A DNA stretch of 64,000 nt, taken from Brachypterus glaber (taxonomy: Eukaryota; Arthropoda; Insecta; Coleoptera; Kateretidae). Below are positions 1 to 12,700 of the stretch, in pieces. The notes under the pieces are model-generated. The model worked only from the letters and a program-made list of their open reading frames with translations, had not been told where the DNA came from and made no database searches. Position 1 is the stretch's first letter. Each line of letters starts with the position of its first letter. The position numbers were made by a program, and so were the translations under genes. Location of the stretch: positions 6,262,001 through 6,326,000 of the forward strand of contig OY294049.1 in assembly GCA_958510825.1 (NCBI GenBank). Direction: 5' to 3'.

Positions 1-4
1 TTAT

Positions 5-120
5 AACGTTTTTGTCAAACGTTAGTTTTTAAGGTTAGATTTATATATTTTTTAACGTTTTTGTCAAACGATAGTTTTTAAGGCTAGATTTATATATTTT
101 ATAACGTTTTTGTATAACGT
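5..120. repeat. 49-bp tandem repeat, about 2.3 copies
   Basis: A unit beginning AACGTTTTTGTCAAACG repeats at 5, 54 and 103, the last copy partial. Differences are a few substitutions. It lies in the intron upstream of the first visible Nup133 exon. Confidence 0.8.
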
Positions 121-403
121 TTGAGACTAAACATAAAAATGCCACTAATCTAATGTTATGTTATGTTAGATTTGTGTACTTTTCTACCAGGGGATTACTA
201 CATATAATTTGTGAGCATTGCTCATACTAATATCTACTTGAAGTAGATATAAGTATTTTTTAGTTTTGTATCCGTTTTTGTTCTTTATGTGCACAATTTT
301 TGCGGATGGGTTTGAAAAAAAAATGTATCAATATTTTTGACAAAAAAATCGCAAAAAAGCAAAATAAAATAAAAATATATATTCAAAAATATTTTATATT
401 ATG

Positions 404-889
404 TTTGCCTGCGGTGCTGGGGTTTTTCTTCGTTTTCTTTCGTATGAGCTTTCTTGCATTTTTGTAAAACTTTAAATTGTAACATAATTTTAAAATTAAA
501 GTAGATTAAGGATCTTCTACGCTTTTTTTTTAATTTGAGATTGTTAAACTTGAGTTTTACAATATTATTTATTTTTCTTTTAAACATCACAAAATACCTA
601 CGTAAAAAAATTGCCTGCGGCGCTAACCCAATGAACGGCTGACTACCATTTGTAAAACTTAAACGTGAAATTCGTAAAAAATTTCACCTGCGGCGCTAGA
701 GTTTTCTTGCATTGTTGTAAAACTATAAATTGTAACATAATTTTAAAATTAAAGTGGATTAAGGATCTTTTACGCTTTTTTTTTAATTTGAGATTGTTAA
801 ACTTGAGTTTTGCAATAAAAGTCCAAAATTTGCGTTACGTAATACTTGAACGTTCCCTAACTCCATAGCACCGCAGGCAATTTTTTTAT
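404..889. repeat. Duplicated repeat block with TTGCCTGCGG inverted ends
   Basis: About 130 bp at 404-565 (starting near TGCCTGCGGTGCT) is repeated in the same orientation at 686-818. The second copy lies within an element whose inverted ends are AAAAAAATTGCCTGCGG at 604-620 and its complement at 871-887. A fragment at 830-858 matches the terminal sequence of the MITE at 57839-58099. This is a composite of short transposons in a Nup133 intron. Confidence 0.7.
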
Positions 890-1183
890 ATTATTTATTA
901 TAATTTGGAACTTTACAAAAATATAAGAAAATTTTATTGCTACAGGCGAAAATTTTTATGAAATCGAAGATTTATTATGAGTATGACAATTTTCCGGGCT
1001 CCGGGCCGCCCCCTCCCCCTTGTAATAAGTCCAGGGGGTACATGGCCCCTGGGCCCCCCTGGAGTCGGCGCCTATGTACCTATGCCCTAGGTATATAGGT
1101 GCGTCTGTGATTGGTTGATTCCTTAGACTCCTAGAACCATTGGTGAATTGAGTAATTTCATATTTATAGTTTCATTTTTTTAG

Positions 1184-4100
1184 GAAATGCTGTTGTATCC
1201 GCTCGAATATCCGAATGCGGATATGCTTGGGTAGTTTGTGGAAGAAGACTTCTAGTGTGGCAGTACAGACAAAGTCCCAGTTTACCAGGAACCCCACAGA
1301 GAAAAAATACTACCAATCAGTGTTTTGAACTGCAACTTCCTCAAAGTGATTTGGCTCATAGAGCAGAGCTGGTTTCTGTGTTTCAAACTAGTGGGTCGGC
1401 TATGCCGTCCTGTATTGCTATTTCACCAGAAGGTAGGCATTTGTACAGGGTCCAAAACAGCTAACAACTTGGTGCCGGAACGTTTTTTATTCGGGCGATG
1501 AGGGCATATTCCATATGGCGTCAAAATTTTCATTCTTTGACCGGGGTAAAAAATTATCTCGGTCACATCGGCTTCGAGGAAATCTATTTTCTCGGTTATA
1601 TTGACCGAGAAGGCAGTCAACGTGTTCAGAACAGGGCGGGCAAAAACCCAGATAGGGTTTTTCAGCTAAAACCTGACTGTTTCTTTCCAAAAGGTGGCAT
1701 TTTTTTCTGTTTATTTTTTCCCCTTTTCATTTGTAAAAAGGCCCCACTTTAGAGGCGCTTTGCTCCTTACGACGTATTTTTAGATATATGTCTATAGGAA
1801 CTTTTTGTTATATTTTATTATGTAGAATCACCCCATTTATGCCAGAAGACCGTAAACCCCCTGTATGTTTATTCATAGTGACCGCAAAAAAAAAGAGGTT
1901 TTTTAGCCTCTTTTTCAAACATTTGCATACGATTGGAATTGATAAAATGTAATATATAAGGGCTCAAAATTTTTGTCTTGCGAAAAGAAGATTTATTGTT
2001 CTAGAAGCTAAACATCCCCTTAAACAAAGGGTTAACTAGGGGTACTTGAATTTTATACTAAACTTTCTTATATATTATTAAACATAACTCAATGGATCCC
2101 TTTAACTCAATTTTTCTTGAGATACTTTATGATTTACTACTTTTTTTTTGTGCTTGGGAGGGGGGGGTAGTTTAACCCTCTTTGGGGGGGGGGTGGATTT
2201 TCATCGAATCCAAGAGTGATACCCCTTTACGTGTTTTTATATGACAGAAAAATGTGTTTTTTAAATATTTTGATTTTTTTATTTTTTAACCCCCTTAAAG
2301 GGGCAGCGAACGTGTTAAACGCCATACATTATTCATTAGATAGGCATGTGGGCCTATTTACAAACACTACATTCAAACGTAAACGTAAAATCGTAAGAAA
2401 TGCAGTACGCTGATTGGTTCAAATTCAAGGTTGAAGCAATCAGGTTACTGCATTTCTTACGTTTACGTGGTTACGTAGTATTTGTAAATAGGCTTTATCA
2501 AATCATATTATGAAAAACACTGGATTTTTATTCTCATTTAAACCAGGTTTATCGAAAAACATACGCTGCACTATGGAACGAACCGGGCCATAGGTTGGAC
2601 ATCGGGTAAAAAACAAAAATTCAAAAATAGGGGTTTAAATTTGGTTTTATTATATTTAATCATATTATACATTGAGTGCAGGCAAAATTTTCATGTATAA
2701 TTAAGGTTAGCCAGAAAAATTAGCGCTTATATAGATGTCTAAATTATGACTACGAAAATTTGTAGTCTTTTTTTTTTCTTATCATACAATATAATCTTTT
2801 CCTATTAATTGCGTAATAATAACAACATTAAAGTGTATTATATAAAAAAATAAAATATTATGTAAATCTCCTATTTTTTGTTTTATCGATTTTTTTTTAA
2901 TTTTCCGACATTTAAATGTTTTTCGTTAAAGTCCCGCACATTTGTTATTACTACAATTTAGTGGACTAAGTAAGGAAAAAAATGATGTAGAGATCAGACC
3001 CCAGAACCCCTTTAATTTAAATTTTTGTGTTAAAAAACAACTAAAAAAAAATTACTTTTTACATAGACTTTTACAGATATTCTTTGTGGTGGATAAATTT
3101 ATTGGGAAATTACGTTATTATACTATTCACAGCCCGTAAGCGTCTGTTCATCCGCCCGTCTGTCCGTGCCATGTGACTTCTTTGTGGACAAGATAACTCA
3201 AGAACGAATAATCCGATCGACTCAAAATTTTCAGGAAAAATCAAGTTTTATCAGGGGATGATCCATATTGTTTTTTTTAATAATCCCCCCGATTTTTTTT
3301 CGAAATTTTTCGACAATTTTTTCATACTCAATACTTGGCTAAATGTTTTACTTTTTCTCGAAAAAGCTAAATTTATTAGCTAAAATTATAATTTTACAAG
3401 TTACACACATTTTGCAGATTTTTTCCAAACCGTATTAAATACATAGCTAAATATCTTTTTTGTACACTAAATGGTAATTAACCATATAAAAGAAAAATAA
3501 ATTTAATTTTTTTTAAGTTTTCCAGATTTCCCAGATTTCCAGATTTTTTCCCAAAAACGAAACCTAGTTAAAATGCTTTGTCGTACCTAAAAATGGCTGC
3601 ATACCAAATTTTATCAAAATCCCAGTTATCGTTTTCAAGAAAAGTATGATGTCCGGCTTACGGCCCGGTTCGTCCCATAGTGCGCTGGTGGTTTTCAAAG
3701 AATTGTTGCGGGAAACGGATAAAACTACCAATTTTTTTAGTTTTTTTAAGTAAAGTAATATTCTGTATGTTTTTGCGTAAAATGTCACCTTTAAACATTT
3801 TCTGTTTTAAGGTGTTGTAAGATACTGGCCTGCAGTAGCCCATGAAGGAGTAACCGTCGAGCAAAGCATTGATCTCCAGGGTCAAGAATGCGACAGTCTG
3901 ACGGACGTCGAGGGACTCGGAAGTATGTTGGCTACAACCACCTGTACCGTAGTTCTAGTCCAGCCGATCTTACAAAACGGCAGGAACACGTTGTCGTGTA
4001 AACCATTAAGAACGCCTAGCGGATGGCTGGGTGGTATCAGTAAAAGAATGTCCTCATTAATTTTTGGACCTATTTCTACTGAACAGACTGCAGAAACGGT

Positions 4101-7100
4101 AAGTTAAAGTTTAATATTTGGTGGTTTTTTATGCATCTGTGTTATTTCTTTCTTTTAGCGCCTTATAAAGGTTCTTAGTATCCCGAACAGTGACAGTACT
4201 TGGACAGTGTTTGTTTTAGCAGGTCACACACTACAAAAATGGCAATTATCATTAGTGGAACCTGAACAACTAATTTTCGTAAGCGAGCTGAACCGGCTCA
4301 TACGCAACGCTTTCCATCATTCGGTTTGGGAAAACTGCGTGGGCGATCAAGCTGAGATCGATACATGGCTACTAGATATACAATCTGACAAAGAAAATAT
4401 AATTATCCTTTCAGCAGCTGTGAATATGCAGGTAAATTAATGACATGTGCTATTATAGTATTATTATTATTATTATTATTATAAGTAAGTAGGTACTACC
4501 AACATCATGTATATACAGGGCATTTACGGTCTTCTGGTATAAATTTTAAGGGACGAGAGTCCCTAAAAAATAAGTATTTTTTGCTATTATACCCTTGATA
4601 AAATTATTATTAATTAAAACATAAATTAAAAAAATTGTTTGATGGTCACTGGTATATAGCAGGCTATCAGCTGATACTGCGATACCTGTGGGCCGAAACG
4701 TTGATATGCCCGTTTTATAAATTATAATAAAATATAGAAATTTATTACAAGTTAATAAAGACGTGCTGTTAGACTAAATCCGAGATAATAACACAAGTTT
4801 GGTAGCTACTTTAACCCCATTATTACACATTAAAATCATAGTTTACTTGAACACATTTTGCAATTATCATAAAGAAGACACTCAAAACTACTTTCTTATC
4901 ATATTTTCATGTTAAACATTCAAATCCTAGAATTCCTAGCAGTTCACTCCAGTTCAGCGTGTATGTGTTTTATTGTCTACGATACGCGACGTCATGCAAC
5001 ACGTACAACTGCACTATGTATTAAAAGTTGCGTTTCTGTTTATTTTACACTTAACGAAGTGTTAGTGTGTCAGCAGTCGTCAAAAGTTTTTAATATGTAA
5101 ACCAAAAAAAGGACAATTTATCACTTTTTTATTTTTTGAGTAAAAAGTATTTTTTTCAGTCTTTTTTATTTTAAAATGCAGTAACATACCTACCTTTCAA
5201 ATTTTTAACAGAAGACTGAAAACACCGTGTATGTTGTATTTAGAAATCTTATGCATTAATAATTTTTTTAATATTTTTTTCATTTTCAATATTCAGATGT
5301 CGCCACAAGTGCACTACGCTTTGATTTCCATAAACTCGAGTTGCATTCAACCTACAACTCAGATAAAAGATTTCTTGCTCCTGAAAATGTCAGGGTTATA
5401 CAGGGAAGACAATCCTAGTGACAGTTTGTCATACAGATTCTTGTTGTGTGGCACATGTGCCTATTTGTATAATCAGAAAACGATAACGGTTGTTAAACCT
5501 CAGGAAGAGCCCGATGTGTTGGAGTTTCACGGAAGTCAAGACTTCTTGTTAGGTGAGTTGATTACTATGGTCTGTTACATCAAGCAAGAGAGTAAATTAA
5601 AAATCGCACAGTAAATATTTTTACAGGTTTGAATATTATATGTTTGTGTATAGAATATAGTTATATTTTATAAAATAAACTACGCAGTATATTCGCACAT
5701 CCATTATTCGAATCTGTTGTAAAAATATTTACTGTGCGATTTTTTATTTACTCTCTTGATGAAACAGACCATAGTCCAGTCAAATAATAAATGTAAATTG
5801 CAATAAATGTACACGGGCTGATATTTTAAAGGGTAGTAGTGGATGGTAACAGAACACTCCTATTATTTTTTCACCGGGTGATTTGCGTAAGGGGTCTCCG
5901 CTATCATGAATTCTAGGGGTAAGTTTCTTAATATGCATCTTACGATAAAAATGCATATAACCAATTTTTAGAAGGGGGGAAATTTACAACAATTTTTGTT
6001 TCAATGATTTTTTTATTGTATTAATAAAAATCGAGTTAATTCAAAAATAGCCATGATTGACGTGAAATTGTTTTTTTTTCCATTTATCACCCAACTTATT
6101 TATCGGACGATAAAAGTGGTTATTAGCAAACTTGTAGCTCTTGAAATTTACTATAAGTTTCATATATTGTAAATTTTCATAGGTACTTTGGTATGGTTAG
6201 AGAGGGCGCGAGTTTCAGAGCCCACTCTAACCGTAAAAAAATACTTATGAAAATGCACAATATATAAAACTTATAGAGAATTTCAAGAGCTGCAAGTTTG
6301 CTCAGAACCACTTTAATCCTATGATAAATAATTAGGCTGAAAAATCGAAAAGAAAAATTTCACCCCCAACATGGCCATTTTTGAATATAACTCGATTGTT
6401 ATTAATATATTAAAAAAATGATCCAACCAAATTTGTTGGATATTTTCTCCTTAACCAGATTGGTTATATGCATTTTTATCGTAAGATGCATATTTAGCGA
6501 GATAACCGCACTCACCCCTAAAATTCAAGATAGCGGACACCCCTTACGCAAATCGCCCGGTGAAAAACTAACAGGAGTGTCCCTAGTGTTCTGCACTATA
6601 ATATAGTATACTATCCTTTAAAATATCAGCCCGTGTACATTTATTGCAATTTAACATAGGAACTTCTTGTTATTTGACTGAACTATACATACAACTAACA
6701 TACAATTTGACCAGTTTTTAATTTATTACTATGATTTTTAGGTGGTTCAATTTGCGTCAACACCCCAGTATTTTTTTCGCGTAATCACGGCCTGGTAGCA
6801 GTTTCTTCGAACGATTTTAATGGCGATATTTTAAGCACGAGTTTTGCATCACCCAGTATGAACCAAGAAACGTCATTTAACGAGTCCATAACTGCAGCTA
6901 ATAACTTGTCTGTTTACAACATGGATCCCAATGAAATAATAAGCGCTTATAAAGATACTCTTGGACAATTTAAAGCTGCGTTTATTTTTCATATAAAAAA
7001 TCAACAGGTGATATATAATTATTAAAAGTAAAAGTTTTTTTTTTCGGAAAGGTACCTTTGTATTGGTTATTAGGGTTATTTCCAAAAGGTTAATGGACAT

Positions 7101-9457
7101 AACACAATCCAGTCTAAATGGTATCATATGCTTTTTTTTTGAGATCAATAAAAGTTTCCTTAGTTGACTCAGTTATTATAACTGTTATAATTTTTATATG
7201 TCCGATTAAATAGTACGATTTTTTAGACGGCCTGCACAGAAATTCTTGGCGAACTCTTTCCGGTAGAAGTGTCTAGAATACCTAGCGTAGACGGTTTACT
7301 CGACAAAGTCGTAGTTATAACATGCAAGGACCTTTTGAACGACATACCCGCCAGTGATCCTAGATGGAATAAAAACGCCCATTTGGGAATAGGAAGTTCC
7401 TATTCCATGCAAGTTCTGCACCAGTTGGAGGACAAACAAAAAGCCCATACATTGTATTTGAAGTTTTTAAAGGAGTCTGGACTTTGGTATAGACTGGCAG
7501 CATGCAATGTGAGAGATATGGTCATGGCTACTGTCCATGTTTTAGGTAAGTTGATCTTTAAAAGTACATTTTATTTTAAACTTATTTGTATAGTGTAAAA
7601 GTAGGCTGAACCAAAATAATAAACGTATCATAACCTGAAAACAGCATAACTCACCTCAGTTATTTTTAGGTGAATTAACCGAAAAAATCACAGCTGCGTT
7701 TGTACTAAAAAGTCTACCAAACAGCTCAATCCTGGAAGATGCAATTGAAAAAGCCATAAAAGACAGAGACACAGATTACGGAACAGGATTGACAAATCAA
7801 GACATTTTTTATCGTGAAGTTAGCAACGTACATAAATGTCTTCAAGAATTAGTTAATAATTGCGAAGACGCAGCTCATTCTGACCTTAATCCGGCACAAG
7901 TTTTACAAAACGTTAATGATACTAACGAAATTGTTTTGGTAGGTAAAGATAAATAACATACCGACTGCGCCAGTATGTCAGTAAAAGTGTTTTTACACAA
8001 GTCATTTTTTTTAATTTTCTAGATAAAAATATGCTATAATAGAATAACATGAAAGTCCAAATCGAAGTATATTTTACTTTTTTCTTTTTAGACCGTTTTG
8101 AATGAAGTTATACAGTATCGACGTCAATGTGCAGATACTTTTTCACCCAGTGATTGTGCAAGAAGTTTGAATATAGAATATTTACCATGGACAGCTGCAA
8201 ATGGAACCGAAGGTGTTATGGATGCTCTAATATTACAGGTAAGTCTGTTAAAAGCGTTAAAATACATCTTAACAGTTACTATTAAGAATGTATTACTTAC
8301 AAGATACATTTAAACAACTTTATTATTTTTAGCACTCTTTAACCTATAACTATGGAATAAAACTTGCTAGCCAAGGACAGCTTAGAAATTCGCTTTTAGA
8401 TCATTTTGTGGCTCTAACTGATTTAATCTTGGATGGCAGAAAAAGCCATTTAGAAAGTATAAAAAACACTCATCGGGAAGGTGTTTTACATAAACAATAC
8501 TGCACGGATAGACATAAACTAATCAAACCATTATTACTGGAAAAGGAATACGAGCGAGCGGCCCAACTATCAGAAAAATACTTAGATTTTGAGTCTTTAA
8601 TACTAATTTGCGAGGCTTCCGATAACCAAGCGCGATTAGATGATTACATAGATAGATTTCAAAACGAAAACTTTTCGGATTATGTATATAACTGGTTTCT
8701 GAAAGAAAATAAACAAGGTAAACTTATTGATAGATACCGTAAAGTGGGATCAAACAAAAACCAACATAAACTGTCAAGTTTTTTGTCAAATCATCCTAAT
8801 TTGTCTTGGATGCAGGATATATTTGATAAAAAGTTCATTCAGGCATCTGAAACTCTAAAAAGTTTAGGTGTAAATGAAAAAGATTCAATCACAAGACAGA
8901 AAACAATGTTAAGTTTGAGTAAATTATCAAGAATGGCTGGTCCAAATATTTCAGATTTTGATGATAATTTGAACTTAATAAATGGTAGACTCGAGTTAGT
9001 GGCTCTTCAAGAAGATTTGCCAGATTATGTTTTACAGCAATACGGTTACGATACGTTAAAACCTAGAGTGTTACCCCCAAATGAAATGATAAATTTATAT
9101 ATTTCTTCTGAATACGCAGATGCTACTGAATTGGAGTTTAAAAAAGCGTTAGATATTTTAAAGTATGTAGAAGACCAGGAAACTAGAGAGGAACTGTGGC
9201 TAAAAATTTGGAGAAGTGCTATTCATAGGGACTTGTGGGATTACAAAAATTTGGATTGTCCTCTGGAAATTTTGCAAAATACGCTGTTTTTTAAGATTGT
9301 TGATTTAGCTATGATTTATGGAGCAAATCCCAATGTTTTACTACCTCCTTTAGAAGTTTTAACTGATGATTTAAAGGAGTTGCAAGATAATAAATCTTTT
9401 CAATTTCTCATCAAGACTGCCTATGAATATATCCATAGAACACATTCTATGGAATGA
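1184..9457 (+). CDS. Nup133: Nuclear pore complex protein Nup133 (5' end outside window)
   Basis: Scaffold nucleoporin of the Nup107-160 (Y) complex on the nuclear envelope. I read nine exons: 1184-1432, 3812-4098, 4159-4431, 5297-5552, 6742-7007, 7227-7545, 7670-7938, 8092-8238 and 8333-9457. Phases join cleanly to give about 1062 residues; the vertebrate protein is about 1156, so roughly the first 95 residues lie off the left edge. Family-typical beta-propeller stretches are visible, such as GYAWVVCGRRLLVWQYR and LPQSDLAHRAELVSVF in the first exon, then VRYWPAVAHEG and LATTTCTVVLVQP in the second. The last five exons encode the alpha-helical C-terminal half and stop at a TGA in the long final exon. 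It converges on DDB1. The intron after 5552 is made almost entirely of transposon sequence. Identification is from family knowledge and is strong. Confidence 0.95.
2351..2493. mobile_element. 143-bp MITE with GGCCTATTTACAAA ends
   Basis: Inverted termini GGCCTATTTACAAA (left) and TTTGTAAATAGGC (right) enclose further inverted blocks around CTTACGTTTACGT and TGCAGTA. No coding capacity. It lies in the large second visible intron region of Nup133 (1433-3811). Confidence 0.75.
2550..3700. repeat. Degraded interspersed repeat with partial inverted arms
   Basis: A block at 2553-2605 containing GAACGAACCGGGCC is matched in inverted orientation at 3645-3697 (GGCCCGGTTCGTCCC). Between them lies a GTCTGTCCGT...GATAACTCAAGAACGA block at 3145-3215 of a kind that recurs in weaker form near 13570-13630 and 59080-59170. 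This looks like an old transposon remnant with no ORF. Confidence 0.45.
4459..4484. repeat. (TAT/TTA)n microsatellite
   Basis: An uninterrupted ATT-type trinucleotide run in the Nup133 intron 4432-5296. The rest of that intron shows nothing identifiable apart from a GGGCCGAAACG-type fragment near 4689. Confidence 0.7.
5564..5775. mobile_element. ACTATGGTCTGTT MITE, copy A
   Basis: Terminal inverted repeats of roughly 50 bp start ACTATGGTCTGTT and contain AAAAATCGCACAGTAAATAT. The unique centre holds CAGTATATTCGCACATCCA. Three more copies are in the separase introns. This copy starts 11 nt after a Nup133 splice donor. Confidence 0.85.
5776..6680. mobile_element. About 900-bp foldback (palindromic) element
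   Basis: Left end CAGTCAAATAA and right end TTATTTGACTG are complementary, and matching blocks pair all the way inward (for example GCAATAAATGTACACGGG at 5798-5815 with its complement at 6630-6647). The centre is near 6212 at TGGTTAGAGAGGGCGC. No ORF. With MITE copy A it makes up nearly the whole Nup133 intron 5553-6741. Confidence 0.85.
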
Positions 9458-9532
9458 TTCTATTGTAATTTTTATTTATATTTTTGTACTAGTTTTAGGT
9501 TATAATCGTTTGTATACTTTATTACATTTTAA

Positions 9533-9538
9533 AATAAA
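9533..9538 (+). terminator. Poly(A) signal of Nup133
   Basis: AATAAA lies 76 bases after the Nup133 stop codon, in a T/A-rich 3' UTR. It sits only 25 bases before the reverse-strand poly(A) hexamer of DDB1, so the two mRNAs probably overlap at their 3' ends. Confidence 0.6.
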
Positions 9539-9562
9539 AAATATTTTAAGAAAAGTAACGTT

Positions 9563-9568
9563 TTTATT
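9563..9568 (-). terminator. Poly(A) signal of DDB1
   Basis: Reverse-strand AATAAA (TTTATT on the + strand), about 177 bases downstream of the DDB1 stop. It points towards, and nearly overlaps, the Nup133 poly(A) signal. Confidence 0.5.
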
Positions 9569-9744
9569 TACACATTTAATACTTGAAATATGTATTATAT
9601 GACTCTTTCTACAGGATTATAATTAGAAAAAGATATATGTATATAAAAAGGATTTTTTAAAAACCTTTTTTATATTTTCCAAAATTAACTTAAGGAATAA
9701 AAACAGCGAAAATTATTATATTTTACATATAAGATTACTATATT

Positions 9745-12700
9745 CTAATGTATTCTAGTCAAATCCTCGATCATTTTCACTAAGTTCTCAACAGTCATCT
9801 AAAAAAGTAAAATAATGCATTAGTGCATGCAATATGGCGAATTTTTAAAAATTGCAATTACAAAAATACACTATTATTCGATATTCTTTCGAAAGTTCCT
9901 TCAACTTATGCATACCTGTAAACCATCAGCTACCTCCTTCATCTTTTCCTGGGACAAGTCCAAAAAGCTCTCAATCAGATCTCCATCTATAAATCCTTCG
10001 CAAGCTTCCGTTTTAATATCCGTATGAAAAGCCCGCCAGAAACTATGATCAATTTTCCCAACTGATTTTATTGTGGTAGAGAGTTTGTTTTGTAATTCCA
10101 ATAAAAAGTCGTAAAAATCTTGCGGAATTTGAGCTACCAAACCTACAAAAACACGAATTAATACTAATTCTTTGCTTTATTTATAAACTACGCAAAATAA
10201 ACTTTAGCACTTACCGATAGCGCCACCTACAGTTCCAAACAGGACACACCCCCTAGTGGGCGTGGAACTTTCGCCCAAATTTTGCATCACCAAACTTCCG
10301 GGCCTGAAAACATTCACCATATCACCCACGTGATATCTTCCTACTTCTTGCATTTGAACTCGCTCCTCTTCCGTGGCAGCTGCACTGTCTTTCTGACAAA
10401 CGAAAATGTTAAAGCAATTTTCTGACCCCAAAAACACATCATCATCCAAAATTTCGATTGCTGAAAAGAAGAAAAACTAATGATATAAAGTGGGTTTGGA
10501 CTTTCTATCACTAATGATATGAAATGAAATATTTTTCAGTTGTAGCCGATCGGAAGTTATACGTATCCACCAGTTAACAATTATTCCGGAAGCCGTAAGT
10601 TCTAGTGAGACGAGCTTTGGAAACAGATTAAAACAATAGCTTCTTAACTTAAGAATAATATATAAAATAAATTTTATTAAAATTCTTCAAGAACGTGAAA
10701 GATCAATTCTTCCTTCTACGTTCTACTTCTATGAAAAGCTCATAAATTCTATTTTCCATCATATTATACAGTAGTTTGCCATTAAACACTACTAAATTAA
10801 ATCATTGTATGTTTGAGATTCTAACTAGTCACAATAATTTTCAAATCCCAATTAATTTTCCACTTCCTTTGAATATGTTTACACAATATTTTTTAAAGTA
10901 CATTATCGCCAAAATTTCTTACAGCGTATATAGAAACCGACACAAATAAAATTCCAAAATTATTTTAAAGTGTTCAAACTAAAAATATTTAAAAGTGTCT
11001 AAATCGCGTTATTAGTTCTAAACTTTAAATTACAAGTCCCAAAAATTTTCAAAGTTCAATAAAGAAAATACTAAAAATATTTTCTAAGTATTTTTAATCA
11101 AATAATAATTCTTTAAATTATTCTTAACAGTTGGATAACAAATCCCCTCAATTCACTGTTAAACTAAACTACATTTTACACTTTTTAATTAACAAGAAGA
11201 GACACTTTGCAAAACTGATCCTAGATCTAAATATTTCACCTTTTTTATACTATTAAAAGACAATAACTTAAAATAAGACATCTTAAGGTTAAAAGACTCA
11301 CATGTTTCTAAGGTGTGACCCGAACCTAACGAGAACATCCGAATTCCGTCCTCTGATATAAAGCTATAAATTAACATAGGACATTTTAAGGTCAACGATT
11401 CTCAAATTACTTAGGTGTAGTCAAAATATGAAATCTCTATAATCTATAATAACGCGAAAACCGGGGTATGAAGTGTATGAATTTTGGTACAATCTGCGTT
11501 ACGTAATACTTGAACGTTCCCCAACACGTCTCTATACAGCAAGTAAAATTTATCAAAAGAGGTACTTATAGTCGAAATGTTAGATGAATCTAAAATTAGT
11601 GCGCACTATTTCTTCGATACTTTTTCTCATAAAGCGTAATGGTCATAGCAAGTGGCTTACGTCTTATTATTTTAGTGCTTAAATATCGCTAAAGAATTTG
11701 CCATTTAAAGTAATTGGCATTATTTCTGAGTTTCTGTATCTCTTTAACCATTCAAACTAAAATAGACTTCCAATGTGGTTCGTACAACGCACCCTCTGCA
11801 TTACCTGTGTTATATATAAATCACTTACCTGTCATCCAATTTGGATTATAGTCTCTTGAAATCTCCTCGAAACTACCCTCCATGGTTTTGTATTGCAAAA
11901 GCGTCATACTCCGCATCAAATCTCCAATTAAAATAAAGTCTCCCTTGGTTTTCAGATACAACGATATAATGTTGTTAAAATGCGAACATTCTAAGCGCAG
12001 TTCTTTTTCTGTAGTCCATTCAAAAAGCCGTACAGTGCTGTTTATGCTTGCCAATAATTTTCCGTTGAATTCAGCCAGAGAATAGCACGACCCTTTTATT
12101 TCTTTTTCGGTAACTTGGGTCAATTTGTTGTCGTGCCAGTAAAAAACTATGATACGGCCTTGTTTCGGTTCGCATTCCTCGGGATTTACTATTGCAGTAC
12201 CTAAAAAACGGCGTGATTATTTAAAATGGTCACAGCATTAGTAACTGAAAGTAGGGAAAATTTTACTTACCAACAACAAAATACGTATTTGGATCTGATC
12301 CCAACTGGCACGATATCATCGCCATGGCGTATTCCTGCTGCATAAACTGGTGAGCATGTAAAACTTCGAAAGTATGCTGGTCTGTAATGAGCAAATTGTG
12401 CACTTCCACTTCCTGGCCATAGTCGGGAACCACGCTGCTTCCGATTAGGCTGGTACTAGTCGACTTGCTCATTGCGAGGGAGCCCACGCTGCTGGAAACT
12501 GTTACGGACTGCGCCATGGTGGAAGCGCTCTGGCGAGCTGGATTTAAACCCGTGCAGTCTTGGATGTCGATTCGGGCGGTAATTACACCAAAACACTAAA
12601 AACAATAACCCTTCAATGACTAATTGAGATATTGATATTGAAAATAATCTTGTTTAATTTTCCTAATTATATATTTTTTATACATTATTTTGAAATTCAA

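Noticed and set aside
1433..1752. Open frames and GGTGCCGGAACG (like a retroviral primer site) after the first Nup133 exon
   Set aside because: No LTRs, gag or pol sequence nearby; the reading frames resemble no protein family.
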